Below the pieces are notes generated by a model. It saw only the letters and a program-made list of their open reading frames with translations. It was not told where the DNA came from and did no database searches. From Jacaranda mimosifolia (taxonomy: Eukaryota > Streptophyta > Magnoliopsida > Lamiales > Bignoniaceae), in contig CM032129.1 of assembly GCA_018894105.1 (NCBI GenBank), positions 26,801,468 to 26,865,467 on the forward strand: a stretch of 64,000 nucleotides of DNA, given 5' to 3'. This document shows, piece after piece, positions 37,614-50,000 of this stretch. Position 1 is the first letter of the stretch, and the number at the start of each line of letters is the position of its first letter. A program made the position numbers and the translations under genes.

Positions 37614-38455
37614 TTTTTATGAATCTTTAATATGCGTGATAAATATAAAAAGATACACACACACACACACATATATATATTTATATATATTAGAATATAT
37701 TTCATCCACTACACATGATTCATTTAGTTATATTCGAATTTTCCAAATGTAATCAATATATATACACACATGCTATTATATATAGCACAACGGTGTAGCC
37801 CTCACAATTGTATAATTTTGACCAAATTCTAGATTCCCATATTTTTGAGTTTTTTAATTGTATTAAAAAAATTTCATTGGTTGTTGGTTATTAATTTTCA
37901 TATTATTTATTCCATTTAAAGATATCTAAAACTTTGAAATTATTTTCCTAATTGGAACAAATCGTTATTTATCTCTAATACCAAAAAACTTTCAATACGT
38001 AGAAGACACATTGATCATTTGAATATGAATCTTTAATATGCGTGATAAATATAAAAAGATATATATATACATACATATATATATTAGAATATATTTCACC
38101 CACTACACATAATTGATTTAGTCATATTAGAATTTTCCAAATGTAATCAATATATATACACACGCTATTATATATTGCACAACGGTGTGGCCCTCACAAT
38201 TGTATAATTTTGACCAAATTCTAGATTCTCAGATTTTTTAGTTTTTTAATTGTATTAAAAAAATTTCATTGGCTGTTGGTTATTAATTTTTCATATTATT
38301 TACTCCATTTAAAGATATCTAGAACTTTGAAATTATTTTCCTAATTGGAACAAATAATTTTTTATTTATCTTTAATACCAAAAAGCAATAGCATTTTATC
38401 TATAAAATCTCTTTCATCTTTACTTTCAATATGTAGAAGACTCACTGATCATTTG
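37614..38455. repeat. Tandem duplication, 406-bp period
   Basis: GAATCTTTAATATGCGTGAT at 37621 recurs at 38027, and both units match to their ends, the second having an extra ~30 bp near 38385. Each unit contains, on the minus strand, the ~100-bp dispersed module seen near 10720, 16810 and 63010. Confidence 0.88.
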
Positions 38456-39339
38456 AACTTTATAGTTTGGTAAGTTTTTCATAATTTTTCTCTTATCTCT
38501 AATTATTAATATATATCTATACCACTACATATAGAGTATTTTGAAAGTCATTTTATTGATATTTTAATTTCTAGCATTTTTTTCCCTCTATATCTTTGTG
38601 TATGTCATTGTTTCGTTCTTCAGATTATTTATTGTTCGCTTGGTTTTATTATTCACTTTTCTTATTTCATTTTTGTTTGTTTAACTTAGATATATTACAC
38701 GATGGAATATATTTTTGGGATTTTATTGCCTATAATTTCTTTTCAACCATAAATAAAGTCCATTATTTAGCTTTTATTTGTTATTAAAATTTTAAACTTT
38801 TATATTTTTTTGTTTACTTAGTTTAAGTTATCAATTTATTTATTTAATTTTTATTTTTATTATTAAATTCTTTCTTTTTTTTCACTTACTTTTATAATTT
38901 TACGAGACGAGATATATTAATTGTTCTTAATATTTTTTAATTTTATTTCATATTTATTAATTACACTTTTATCTTCAACCATTGATAGATTATGTCATTT
39001 AATTTTTATTTTATTTAAATTAATATACATTTAGTATCTTCTTACTCTTTCTTTGAATCAAGCTATTGATTTATTTGTTGGATTTTATATTTTATTTTTA
39101 AATTCTCTTCTTTTTTTTTTGTTTATCTAATTTTATAATTTTATAAAATGAAATCTACTATTTGCTTTTAATATTTTTAGAATTTGTTTCACTTTTTGAA
39201 TATTTATAATTTGAAAAGCACGTTTAAATTTTATTTTCTATTTATATATATGTAACTGTGCATATATAAGTATGTATAATTCAACTCTTCCTAAAAATTC
39301 TATATACTACTTCATTAGTATATATTCTTAAAACAAATA
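38456..39339. other. AT-rich intergenic DNA
   Basis: I see no gene or recognisable repeat. Confidence 0.5.
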
Positions 39340-40453
39340 CAGCTTTTTCGACAGATATTTCTGATGGAACATCTCCCTAGAAAATTTTCGAAGGATTTTT
39401 CGATTGATTTACGAGGATAAATGGGCTCATAAAAATTCCAATGGAAAATTGAGGAAAAATCTTCTATAAATTTGGATGAAATATCCGTCGAAAATTTGAA
39501 TTTTTTTATTTTTTAAAAAAGTTATTTTCCAATAGAATTTCCATTGAAAAACTTAATAAAATTAGACGCGGGCTCCATCTCTCCCCCCCCCCTTCCTCCA
39601 CTGCCCCCAAATAGTTTCCACCCCCTGTCATTGCCGTCGTCCGCAACTGCCATCACTCCCGTCGTTAATCATACCGTCGTTGTTCCTCCGTTGCATCAGT
39701 GAGTTGTTCTTTTCCTTAATTTTTTTCATATCTTTGTTTATTTAGTTACTTCTGTATTGTTAGTATGTTTATTTAGTATGATTTGTATGATTTAGTATAA
39801 TTTATTGTTAGTATGTTTATTGAGAATGATTTATTTAGTATGCGCTTGTATGATTATTTAGTTTATTTAGTTAATTTGATATTGTTAGTATGTTTAGTTG
39901 ATTATGCATTTGTAAGATTATCTTTGTTTATTTAGTTAATTTGATATTGTTATGATTGGGAATGATTGGGGCCCCCCTTTAGGGTTTAATTTGAGTTTAG
40001 GTTGAGTTTGATATTTATATAATTTTAGTTTAGAATTGAATCTAGGATTGGAGGAGGAAGTTGCAAAGAAAATCATATAAGATAACTTAAACTATCCGAA
40101 ATAGCCAAGGTAGCTTACGAGACGGTAATATTGAGGTCATAAAGAAATATTGTTGAGGCTGAATACTTAAAAAATAATGTAGCATAACTTAGACTACCCG
40201 AAATAACCAAGGTAGGTTAAGAAACTAAATTCCATCTTATTCTAAATGGTTATCTTACAAATTGTTTTAAACTTAAATGACTACAAATTTAACTAAAAAT
40301 TATATATACTGTCAAGAATAATCGAGTTATCATTGCCTCTAATTACATAATAGCCTATTGTACAAACCAACTCCCTGTTCAAACTCATCTCAACTCCATC
40401 TATCTCATAGATTTTCAAAAGTTAAAAACATAAAAAAGAAATCTCATCTTCAA

Positions 40454-40660
40454 AATGTCTGAATATTTACCTCAAGAAGTGGTGAAAAATATACTTACAA
40501 GGTTGCCTTCCAAGTCTCATATCAAATTTAGGTGAGTGTCAAAATCATGGAATTTACCAATTCCAGGCCCATTCTTCATATCAATGTACACTAAAAAACC
40601 ATTCTCTCTAAGCCCCTTAGTGCCTAGGTGGACCAAATCATCGTCACATGCTATTCTAAT
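40454..40660 (+). pseudogene. F-box protein gene fragment
   Basis: Reading from ATG at 40455 gives MSEYLPQEVVKNILTRLPSK, then SHIKFR, a stop, VSKSW and later PFFISM. This matches the F-box consensus LPxEVxxxILxRLPxKSxxxFRCVSKSWxxLIxxPxFI, with TGA where the conserved Cys codon TGT is expected. The F-box binds SKP1 in SCF ubiquitin ligases. Only the F-box and a little downstream are recognisable, and no kelch or FBA domain can be read. It lies within the CACTA remnant, so capture is likely. Confidence 0.8.
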
Positions 40661-40714
40661 AACCCCAAAAAAAAAATAATGCAATGACTCCTAAAGAGAA
40701 ATCCAATATTATTG

Positions 40715-40806
40715 AAAATTATTCTACAATCATGATGAGTTGAAAATTCACTTGTCCACATATATACCTCAAGTGAATTTTCAACTTATGATCATAGAAT
40801 AATTTT
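40715..40806. repeat. Strong hairpin, ~40-bp arms
   Basis: The arm at 40715-40754 (containing GTTGAAAATTCACTTG) pairs with 40770-40806 (CAAGTGAATTTTCAAC) around a 15-nt loop, with only a few mismatches. It lies just downstream of the F-box relic. Confidence 0.85.
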
Positions 40807-41229
40807 ATCTAATTTGAAAACAAAAAGACTTTTTTTTATTATATTCAAGCAACAAGAAAAAGAATGTAAATAGTCTTTCTTCTTTTTCTTGTTATATTTT
40901 ATTTTCATTTTCTGAACTAAAAAAGAAACTATCGATTCTTCCACAATGCATTTTTCTGTTATTATTTTAGTGTTTTTTTCGATCCGCATCATCTATCTTC
41001 TTCAGCAAAAGAGAAAACTTTAGTTATTTAATTTAACTTAAATGAAGCCTTTTTTCTGAATCTCATTGTACTGGCATTTCCCTTGAGGAGCCATTACATA
41101 TTTTTCGAACAAAAATTTTTTTGATTAGAAAAGGAGCATTATAGGAGTCTCTAACTCTCATAATCGATTAATATCTGAACATGCCCAACAAAAATTTCTA
41201 TTAAAAAAATCATTCATTGATTAAAAATT

Positions 41230-41361
41230 TTCTTTAGTCTTTTTGTCTACCTGAATCTATTGATGTAAATGACAATTAATCAAGGATTGAAACCTCAATG
41301 GACCATTTTTACTGTCTTCTTATTACATCGATAGATCTAGGTAGATAAAAAGATTGAAGAA
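41230..41361. repeat. Inverted repeat, 39-bp arms
   Basis: 41230-41268 (TTCTTTAGTC...GATGTAA) and 41323-41361 (TTACATCGAT...TTGAAGAA) are inverted copies with about five mismatches and a 54-nt spacer. Confidence 0.8.
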
Positions 41362-42119
41362 TTTATCAGATGAATGAATGATGTATTCTATCTAGACTTC
41401 TAGGGAAAGTAATTTATCTTTTGAGTTTAGTTGTTGACTGTTTATATTCATTTTCACATATGCATAAATTAATTTATTGTAATAATATTAATTATTGTCC
41501 ATCTGTTATGTTTGTTTTTGTTTTATAGATGACAGACCAATTAGGTTTTTGTTACCCTGCCATTGGCTAAGGTTGGGATTCTGGCCGGGATAGGGGGACT
41601 TTCCTGACCTATTAGACACACTTGCTGGCGGACTAGTCTCCCACCACGTCGGCTGATCATCATTTTATGCTTACCCCATGCCTTTATCTCATACATCTTC
41701 ACAATACTTCTTCTCCCTCGTCCTCTTCATCACCATCACCTATGACCTCCTCTGTTGTTGTGAGGTCATCCACATATCGTTTCTCATTCCTACTCTCACA
41801 ACAACATTACTCATTCCAGCCACCATCCACTTCACCTGTAGGCACTCCATCACTATCCATCACTCCACTTGGCACTCAGCCATTCCCTGTTACTCAACTC
41901 GACCATTCCACATCAGCAGTAGCAGTGGCGTTATCATCATTACTAGCAGTTGATTCTTCAATTGGCTAGACATTGGGCAAGGGGGAATTATAGCCCCATT
42001 CCACAGTTCTAGTAGGGTATACTTGTGTCTTATGGATGCTACAAGTGAGTTCGACTTATTATATAAATATTATTTTATTATTGTTTTCATCCTTATATAT
42101 TAACATTAAGAAATTTATG

Positions 42120-42620
42120 CAGATATACGCCATCATCAAATGCTACCAAGTTCTTGACAAGAGTGATCAAGAGTGAAGTACAGGAGCCCTATAGGACCTG
42201 GTTGAATATCCCCCAGGCCTTCAGAGATTAATGTTCAGGGAGCGGAATGTATATAAATTTTTATTAATATATTTACTTTTACAAATTGATTATGTTTGTG
42301 TATTATAAGTGTACTAACTTATTTCATTTTCTTTCACAGAGATATGTCCGTTAGGACCCCAAGTGTGAGGGCCATTTTCAGAGGGCCTTCAACGCTAAAG
42401 GGGGTCACCCACTAAGTGACATGTATTGCTACGTCTGAAAGATGGGCACGAGGTTGGAGTGGATTGGCGAGGACACTTGGAATGCCCTACAACGATACTG
42501 GCAATCCTAAGATTTTCAAAAGAAGTCCATGCAAGCTAAGAAGAATCGAGCTTCTAAGACTAGTGGATCCCTCCAGGATGACTATTTCGAGTTCGATAAC
42601 AATGCTGCTGGCCAGTAGAT
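42120..42620 (+). pseudogene. Ptta/En/Spm (Transposase_24-like) coding remnant
   Basis: After an exon-like start at 42121, KFLTRVIKSEVQEPYRTW and later, in a third frame, RAFNAKGGHPLSDMYCYV, EWIGEDTWNALQRYWQS and FQKKSMQAKKNRASKTSGS match the conserved text of the plant Ptta/En/Spm family (Pfam PF03004-like). A ~100-bp AT-rich stretch between about 42240 and 42340 with TTTCACAG looks like an intron. Stops in the reading frame and small shifts inactivate it. Confidence 0.8.
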
Positions 42621-43407
42621 AGGATTATTTTTTATGCTTATGTAATTATGAATTATAACTTTTAAGACTTATATTTGTAGAATAATGTTTAATTTTAAAT
42701 TATTGTTCTATTTATTCATAATTTTGTTGTATTATAATTGTATCATATTTTTTATCAACAAGTTACATGTGTAATTAAATAAAATTTATGCAAGTAATTT
42801 AAAAAAATTAAATTGAAGATGAAAATCTGAGGATATTCGAACAAAAAAGAATAATTTTAATAACTATCTGACAGAAATCCATCTAAATTCCGTTGAAAAA
42901 TATAAAAAATAAATAAATAAGCCATCAAGAATGGTATGAAAAACTAGCAGAATTTTCCAATGGAACTCTACAGTAGGAAAATTGACGAAAATTGCGTTGT
43001 TTCAAACGATCCAATTTTCATCAGAAAATCAATGAAAATTCATCAATTTTTTTTTCCCGATGGACATTTTTGGTTGGAAAAGTGATAGAAAGTTATTTGC
43101 AACGAGGTTTTTTTGACACAAAATACTCTGTCGAAGACTTGTTGGAAATTTATCATTTCATTCAAAATCATTCGGAAATGGAGAATTTTTTTATTGTATA
43201 AATCTTTCTTGATCTATTAGAAAAAAATATGAGATGGTTGTGTCAATAAATAATATACCCCCCTTTATTTTTTTAAGTTTGTAACACTAAGCATAATTTA
43301 ATCCATCAAAATATATATTTAATTTTATTTATTTATCATTTTTTTTAAAATTTAATTTGCTTGAAAGGTTAAAAACTTCTTTTGTTATTCACCACCCCCT
43401 TTCTTTT

Positions 43408-43720
43408 GGGCAAATCATATAATGAGTCCTAACATTTTATTCTAAAATCACTTTAGTTTTCAATCTTCAAAAAGTCATATTTTAGTCCATAATACTAATA
43501 TATTATTTCATTTTAGTCCTCAAAACCACTTTCCACGGTATTTGACTAGAAAATTGACCAATTTTGACTTTTTAAAGGGTAGAATTGTCAATTTAAGATT
43601 TCATATTCCATTTTAGTTCTAAAATAAGGCTTTATGTTCCATTTTAATCCTTATATATCACTTTTTTCCTTTCTCTTTTTAGGAAAAAATGCATTTTACC
43701 CCCTATGAAAATGGAAAAGG

Positions 43721-43753
<33 letters not shown>

Positions 43754-44795
43754 TATGAGAAAAAATAGGCCAAAAACTTCCTTCTGTTTTGAATATTATG
43801 CACACTGACTCTTGCTCCTAATTTGCAATTATTTCATATATTTTAAATTTAATTTATTTATTTTTTCAAGTATATTTTTGTATATCTTCTTTTATCCCCT
43901 TTAAATCTAAAAACTATTTTTAGTTTTTGTATTTTCATTTCTCTAATTTATTCTATTTTTTTTTATTTTTTATATATTATGTATCCATATACATAATATA
44001 TAAATGTATATAATATATACAAATATATAGTATATTTATGTATATATTTCATGTTATATGTATATATTATACTATAAAAGTACTAAAGGATTTACTATAG
44101 TTTTATGTCATGTATTTCTCCACCACACCACCATATTTGTATATTATATATTTATATATTTCTATATATATTTGTGTGTGTATGTGTGTATATGTATGTA
44201 TACAAAAATGAAAAAAGTAGAATAGATTAAAGAAATAAAAATAAAAAAACTAAAAATAGTTTTTAAATATGAAGGAGATGAAAGAAGATGTATGAAAATA
44301 TACTTTTAAAAAATAAATTAATTAAATTGAAAATATATGAAATGATTAAGACTAATATAATTTTTATATGTTAAAATTAGGATTAAATTGAAGCAAATCA
44401 GGAGTGAAAGGTGGTGTGCATAATTTTTAAAATGCAAGGAGGTTTTTTGCCTATTTTTTTCATAAGGATTTTTTTTTTTGAATTTTTTCATTTTCGCAGG
44501 GGGTAAAATGTAATTTTCTCTTAAAAAAAAGAAAAAGAAAAAGTGACATGAGGACTAAAGTGGAACACAAAATCTTTAGTTGGGATTAAAGTGGAATATA
44601 AAATCTTAAACTGACAATTTTATCCTTAAAAAGTCAAAATTTGTCAATTTTCCGGTCAAATACCACCAGAAAGTGGTTTTGAGGACTAAAATAGAATAAT
44701 ATATTAATGTTAGGGACTAAAAGATGAACTTTTGAAGATTATGAACTAAACTGATTCTCGAGTAAAACTTTAGGGACTAATTATTTGATTTGGCC
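43408..44795. mobile_element. Foldback (long-TIR) element, 1.39 kb near-palindrome
   Basis: The left end GGGCAAATCATATAATGAGT and the inverted right end GGCCAAATCAAATAATTAGT open arms of roughly 560-580 bp each. The arms pair through 43408-43985 and 44205-44795, leaving a ~220-bp AT-rich centre. A 27-base A run (43724-43750) sits in the left arm. There is no coding sequence. Such long inverted arms are typical of foldback or TIR-MULE elements. A clean target duplication is not visible. Confidence 0.8.
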
Positions 44796-46089
44796 TCCCC
44801 CCCCCACCCCGGCTTTTTATGCAATGTAATATGAAAATCTAATTATATTTATATAAAGAATTTGCAAATAAACATAATAATTTATTTTTTAATTTTTTTT
44901 AATTCTAATTAATTTCATCCTCATATCCTCTCATTAATTCCTATTTTAAAATTAATTTTAAGTTTATAATTACTTTATGATGTGTCAAACTCTTTTCTTC
45001 ACTTATTTGATAACTAAGCTATGAGTCAAAGTAAAAGGCTTCTTATTAACTTATATTCTAATATTGATTTTAACTTGATAGTTATTTGACAAATTTATTT
45101 TAATTTTATTATATTTACTATCATAGTTTTGTTTTGACTTAATTGATTTTCAATCAACAATTTAAATGAGATAAGTTTTTTTTTTATAAATATTTTGCAG
45201 CATGTATATTATTTAATTCTTTATATTAAGTTTCAATTTAATATATACTCATCATTTGTTATGTCTAAAATAATCGTAAAGTATCACAATTTAAAGTTTT
45301 TTTCAATGACTTTCAAGCCATAAATCTTGTGCTTTATTCTTCTCATATATTTTTATTTTTTAATGCAATTATCTATCAGTTTTTAATTGCATAAAGTATA
45401 TAATCATATTCATAGGTTTTTATCTTTGAAGTTTTTAATTTTTTTATCTTCTCATTGAATAATCTTGAAATTAATTTTCCCTGATATCATGTATATAATA
45501 TTTCATATTCTTTGATCATGTCTTTATATGTTCCAAACTTTTAAATACTAAATTTTGATATATAGAGTAATATTTAATTTTACTCATGATTTGATTATTT
45601 TTTTACCAAAATTTTTATTTGTGTATTGTTATTTTTAATTATGTTTATAATTCAATAATTATGTTAATATAAAATATTTTTAAGAAATCGTACATAACAC
45701 GGGGGCAATATCATTATTATATCTGTGTTAGAAGTTTTCATGCATAAGCAATAATAAATACTTGCCCACTATTAGGCACATTGCTTCATGTGAATCCGTT
45801 GGATTGTTCCATCAATGTTGAATATGTTTTGGGATTGTGTTTGACTCGTGTTGTGTCCAACACTACATGAGATAAAATTTTGGAAGTGTTCCTGAATCAT
45901 AGCTAGAAATTGGTCTACAGATCATGGACTCTAGGTATGTGTTGTTAAAGTGATTTCATTAATCAAAACCGAATGATGGTCGATGGATATTAATATTATA
46001 GATTGTGTGGATGGATTGAGATTGAGATTGTATTAGGTATATTCATACATTTGTCACCTACTTAAAATATTGATAAATTGAGCTATCAA
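44796..46089. other. AT-rich intergenic DNA
   Basis: There is no gene. The stretch at about 45690-46030 is less AT-rich but has no recognisable coding or repeat identity. Confidence 0.45.
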
Positions 46090-47059
46090 TATGAATTGAT
46101 CCAAAATATAATTACATTGTTCTAATTTCTTGTATAAGTGAATTTCATGATATATTTTTAAATAAGATACATGTACAATATTGAAAAAACTTTCACGAAA
46201 TCACAGTGTATGCATATCAAAGTAAATGGAAAGTCATGCTCATCAAAACATCAAGATATTTATAAAGGCACAGTGTAAAAAAATAAAAATATAAAAATAC
46301 TTATGTCCCCCCTCCCCCCAACAAAAAAAAACCTCAATAAATTTAAGATAACTCAAACAAAAAATAAAAATATAATGCCTGAAAAATAAAAAAAAATGAT
46401 GAATAATATTGAGAACATAAAACTTACTACATAGCATAAATACAACTCAAAAAAAGTGAAAATTATGTTAAATTATTTTAAAAAGTAAACATTACATAAG
46501 ATAAATAATTTTCGTATATAGAGAAAAAAAAAAGATAAGATATCAGATTTCATCTATTCATTATTTGTTGGTGCATTTTTCCATCATATTTACCACCAAT
46601 TGCATTTTCTTCTTTCAAGAAAATTGCAGGTTTTTTATTTATTTATCTTTTCTTTTTTTGTGTTTGAATCATGAATGTTCATGAAAAGTTTGTTCAAATA
46701 AAATAAATATTAAAATTAAAAAATAAATATGTCAAAATAATTTTATTAATTAAAATTCAAAAGTACAACTCTACTTTTTTGTAAATTTTTAATTGAAATT
46801 ATATTTCTCTTATTCCTTATTCCTTCTTGTTGTGTCTCTTAAGGAATTGAAAAGAGTATTTTCTAATACAACAAAATAGTTCAGATTTCAATGTTATTGA
46901 TGGATGAATGGTGAATAACTTAAATAAATGACTGAGGATTTAAATGGTTCGCAAAGTATTTATTGCTAATAGTTAAACAAACTTATAAATTGTTCTATGT
47001 GCCCGATGTATTGATAATAAATTTAATTATTCAAATTAATAATTTTATTTTTTAATAAT
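46090..47059. repeat. Dispersed repeat family, copy 3
   Basis: This aligns with 14590-15800 (shared words TATTTATAAAGGCAC and CAATAAATTTAA) and is directly abutted by the 5' LTR at 47060. Confidence 0.7.
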
Positions 47060-50000
47060 TGTAACACCTCCACTTTTGGATTATAAATTATAAATAATCG
47101 TGTTAACAAAATGATAGTTGGATCAAATAAATTATATTTGAAATTAGTCAGAATTAAATTAACTAAGGTTTAGGCATAAATATTGGGAGTCGAGAAATTT
47201 AATTGCAAATAAGAAAAGTGATTGATTGCCCAAAATTATAAAATGTAGGGGGTTAATGTGAGAAGATTAAAAGATTAAGGGCTTTAAAATAAATCAATTT
47301 GGACTTAATTGTCCATAATTAAAAATATTGGGGGCAATGTGGAAATAACAAAACTTTTAGGACCAAATTGAAGCTCAAGGGTGAAATTTTAAGGTGGTTA
47401 GAACCTCAAGGACCCAATTGAAGGTGGTCTAAAAACTCTAGGGCCAAATCGAAGAGGCTAGAAAATACTTTGTACATATAAGATTAAGGACGAAAGTTAA
47501 TTAAATTCTCAAACCATACCCCAACTCCACCAACACCATGACTGGTCGGAGATTCACAATAAAACCAAAAATTAAAGCTACAATTAGTTTTCCCTTAGCT
47601 CAAGGATCAAAATCATACCCAAAACTCCCTAAAACGGCTGGAGAATCGATGAAATTTTGAAGAGCAGCGGAGCTAAGCGGTGGCGATGACTGGTTTCCCA
47701 CTTTTGGCTACTGACGTTGGGAACTATTGGGTGGAACATGATAGGCTCGATGCAAGGAACACGGTAGTGTGTTCAATTGTGAGTTTTGGTGTTTGATGGC
47801 AAAAGAATTAAGACGGCAGAAAGGCGGCCGCCTTAGGCAGTAACTGATGGTTTTTCATTCAATTAATTGGCAAAGAAGTGGCAGAAAGGAAAATTGTTTG
47901 AGGGCTTTTATTGAGCTCAACTAGGCGCATATGTTTGTGGTGTTGGTTCTTACCTTTGGCGGCAGCGCTCTGACAACATTCTAGCAGAAGGTTAATTTCT
48001 TGATTTCGAGTGCATCTGGACTACTCTTGGCTAGAAATTAGGTTTATATTTGAACAGATTTAGGTAGGTCTCATACCAAATTTTTAATTCGATTAATTTT
48101 CATGATTTGAGTTAACTGTTTGATTGAATTAAAGTCAATAAGTTATAATTTGACCTAAGCTAAGCATAAGATCTAAATTTAATAATTTAAGGAATATCAA
48201 TTTAAACTTATGGCCTCAAGACTTGATAATGTGACATATTATGGATAAAATATGATTGAGTCGATCTAGGCATGTAGAAGATATTAACATGTTTAGGGTT
48301 TTAGAGTCGGTCTAGGCATGTAGAAGATGTTAACGTGTTTAAGGTTTTAGATAATAAAATTGAGAAGGATTTGGCTCAATTAAGTAAAGTTGTGCAACAC
48401 TAAAAGTACCATGTGTTTAAGTACTAGGGTTATTCAGGATTAGATATAATGAGACTTGGATTTTGTGCCAATGAATGCCTATTGAATATTGTGATCCTAA
48501 ATGAAACCCTAGCAATATCGTGAGCTGAAAAAAATCACATTAGTAATCTCCTTATCAACTCCTTAGGTTGACGACCAATACCTTTAATTATAATAGGTAT
48601 TTAAAGGTGAAATATAGATTAAAGGAATTATGTCAGAATAACCTTAAGCTTGATAAAAACACCAACTATATTTATATTTAAGATATAGAGATTAATAGGA
48701 TGGTAACTTGGGTTGTCTTATGATAGTTCTTGGATGGACTAGGAAGCTAGGACTTGTGGGTGTATACAGCTAGGGATTCATCTACATTTGCCAGGTGAGG
48801 TTTATATTAACTTTCTTTGTTGGCGAAAGAACATATATATTTGTTAATATATCATGGTAGATTGATTTTGTTTATGTTGAGATTCAAATCGTTGTTTGTT
48901 CATTCTATGTTGTTCTTCAACTTTTGCGTTGGAATTGACAATTTATCTTAGCTGCTTTTCTTACTTGTAATTCTTGAGCTGTTATTAATCATGCCTGATG
49001 TGAATTCGTATCCTACTTATATATTAGTAAATATATCCTGATTGTTTGACCATTCCTTCATTGAAAAACTATCGTTAATCAATGCTATATTGATCTTTGA
49101 TTTCTGTGATGCTCTTGACAGTTTATTTGGACTTCTCTTTTTCTTTGCCCATGATCTTGAGCCATTGTTATTCAAAATATCAGTCTATCTAACAACATGA
49201 TATTGCTTTATGTTGTTGATAGTTTATTTAGATTTCTCTTCCATGAATCTTAAGCCTTTCTTACTTGAATTTCCTATCTATCGGAAATTGTTGAATCCCA
49301 TTACTGAACATCCTATTCACACGAGTTTTGAAAAATAAACTTTTGTGAAATTTTACAACATATCGTCCCTTTACACTGATTGTGGCTCTCAGTTGGCCAT
49401 GATATATGATGTTTTACCCAAAATTGACGATTGTGTTGGGAAAGCAAAAAAATGGATTTTGAATTATATTTTTCTATTATCGCCATGACTACTATGGTAT
49501 AAACCTAATATTGTTTGATTGATTATTTGTTTATCATGGCAAGTTGATACATTTATTATACGGCCATTTGACTGTTTACTACGTCGAGCATGGCATATTA
49601 TCGCTATATATCTCTACATCTGCACCGCTACGAGCATGGCATATTATTAGTGTGGATAAACATGTCTTTTTATATCCTTGTTGATAGAGACAGTTATGAT
49701 GGCTGACCCGTATTGTTATGCTGGTGATAAAGCCAGTCATAATGGTTGACCTGTATTGTTATATTGGTGATAGAGGCAATCATGTTGGTTGATCCAATTT
49801 GCGATCTTGACTTTAAGGTAATCGAAGGTTGACTGTAACTTGAAGCTTGATCGGCAAGGATCGATCCCACCAATTCGTATGTTTGAGATCTTGACTTCCA
49901 AGGAAGCTTGATTGGTAAGGATTGGCCCTACCAATTCGTACTGCATTGGTTGTTGGCGAGTAGGCCACTTGTCAAGGCGATATAAGGGAGAAGGCCATTC

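Larger units (their letters stand above)
39340..43200 (+). mobile_element. Degenerate CACTA (En/Spm) element
   Basis: Sequences such as TTTTTCGACAGATATTTC near 39347 and the inverted TCGACAGAGTATTTTG near 43115-43136, plus many CCATTGAAAA/TTTTCCAATGGAA words at both sides, look like CACTA subterminal repeats. A Ptta/En/Spm coding remnant lies at 42120-42620. Exact CACTA termini are not visible, so boundaries are approximate. An F-box relic and two hairpins lie inside. Confidence 0.65.

Noticed and set aside
41667..41969. Ser/Thr/Pro-rich 100-codon frame as an independent gene
   Set aside because: It lies just upstream of the Ptta/En/Spm remnant in the CACTA element and is probably the low-complexity N-terminal part of that transposon protein.
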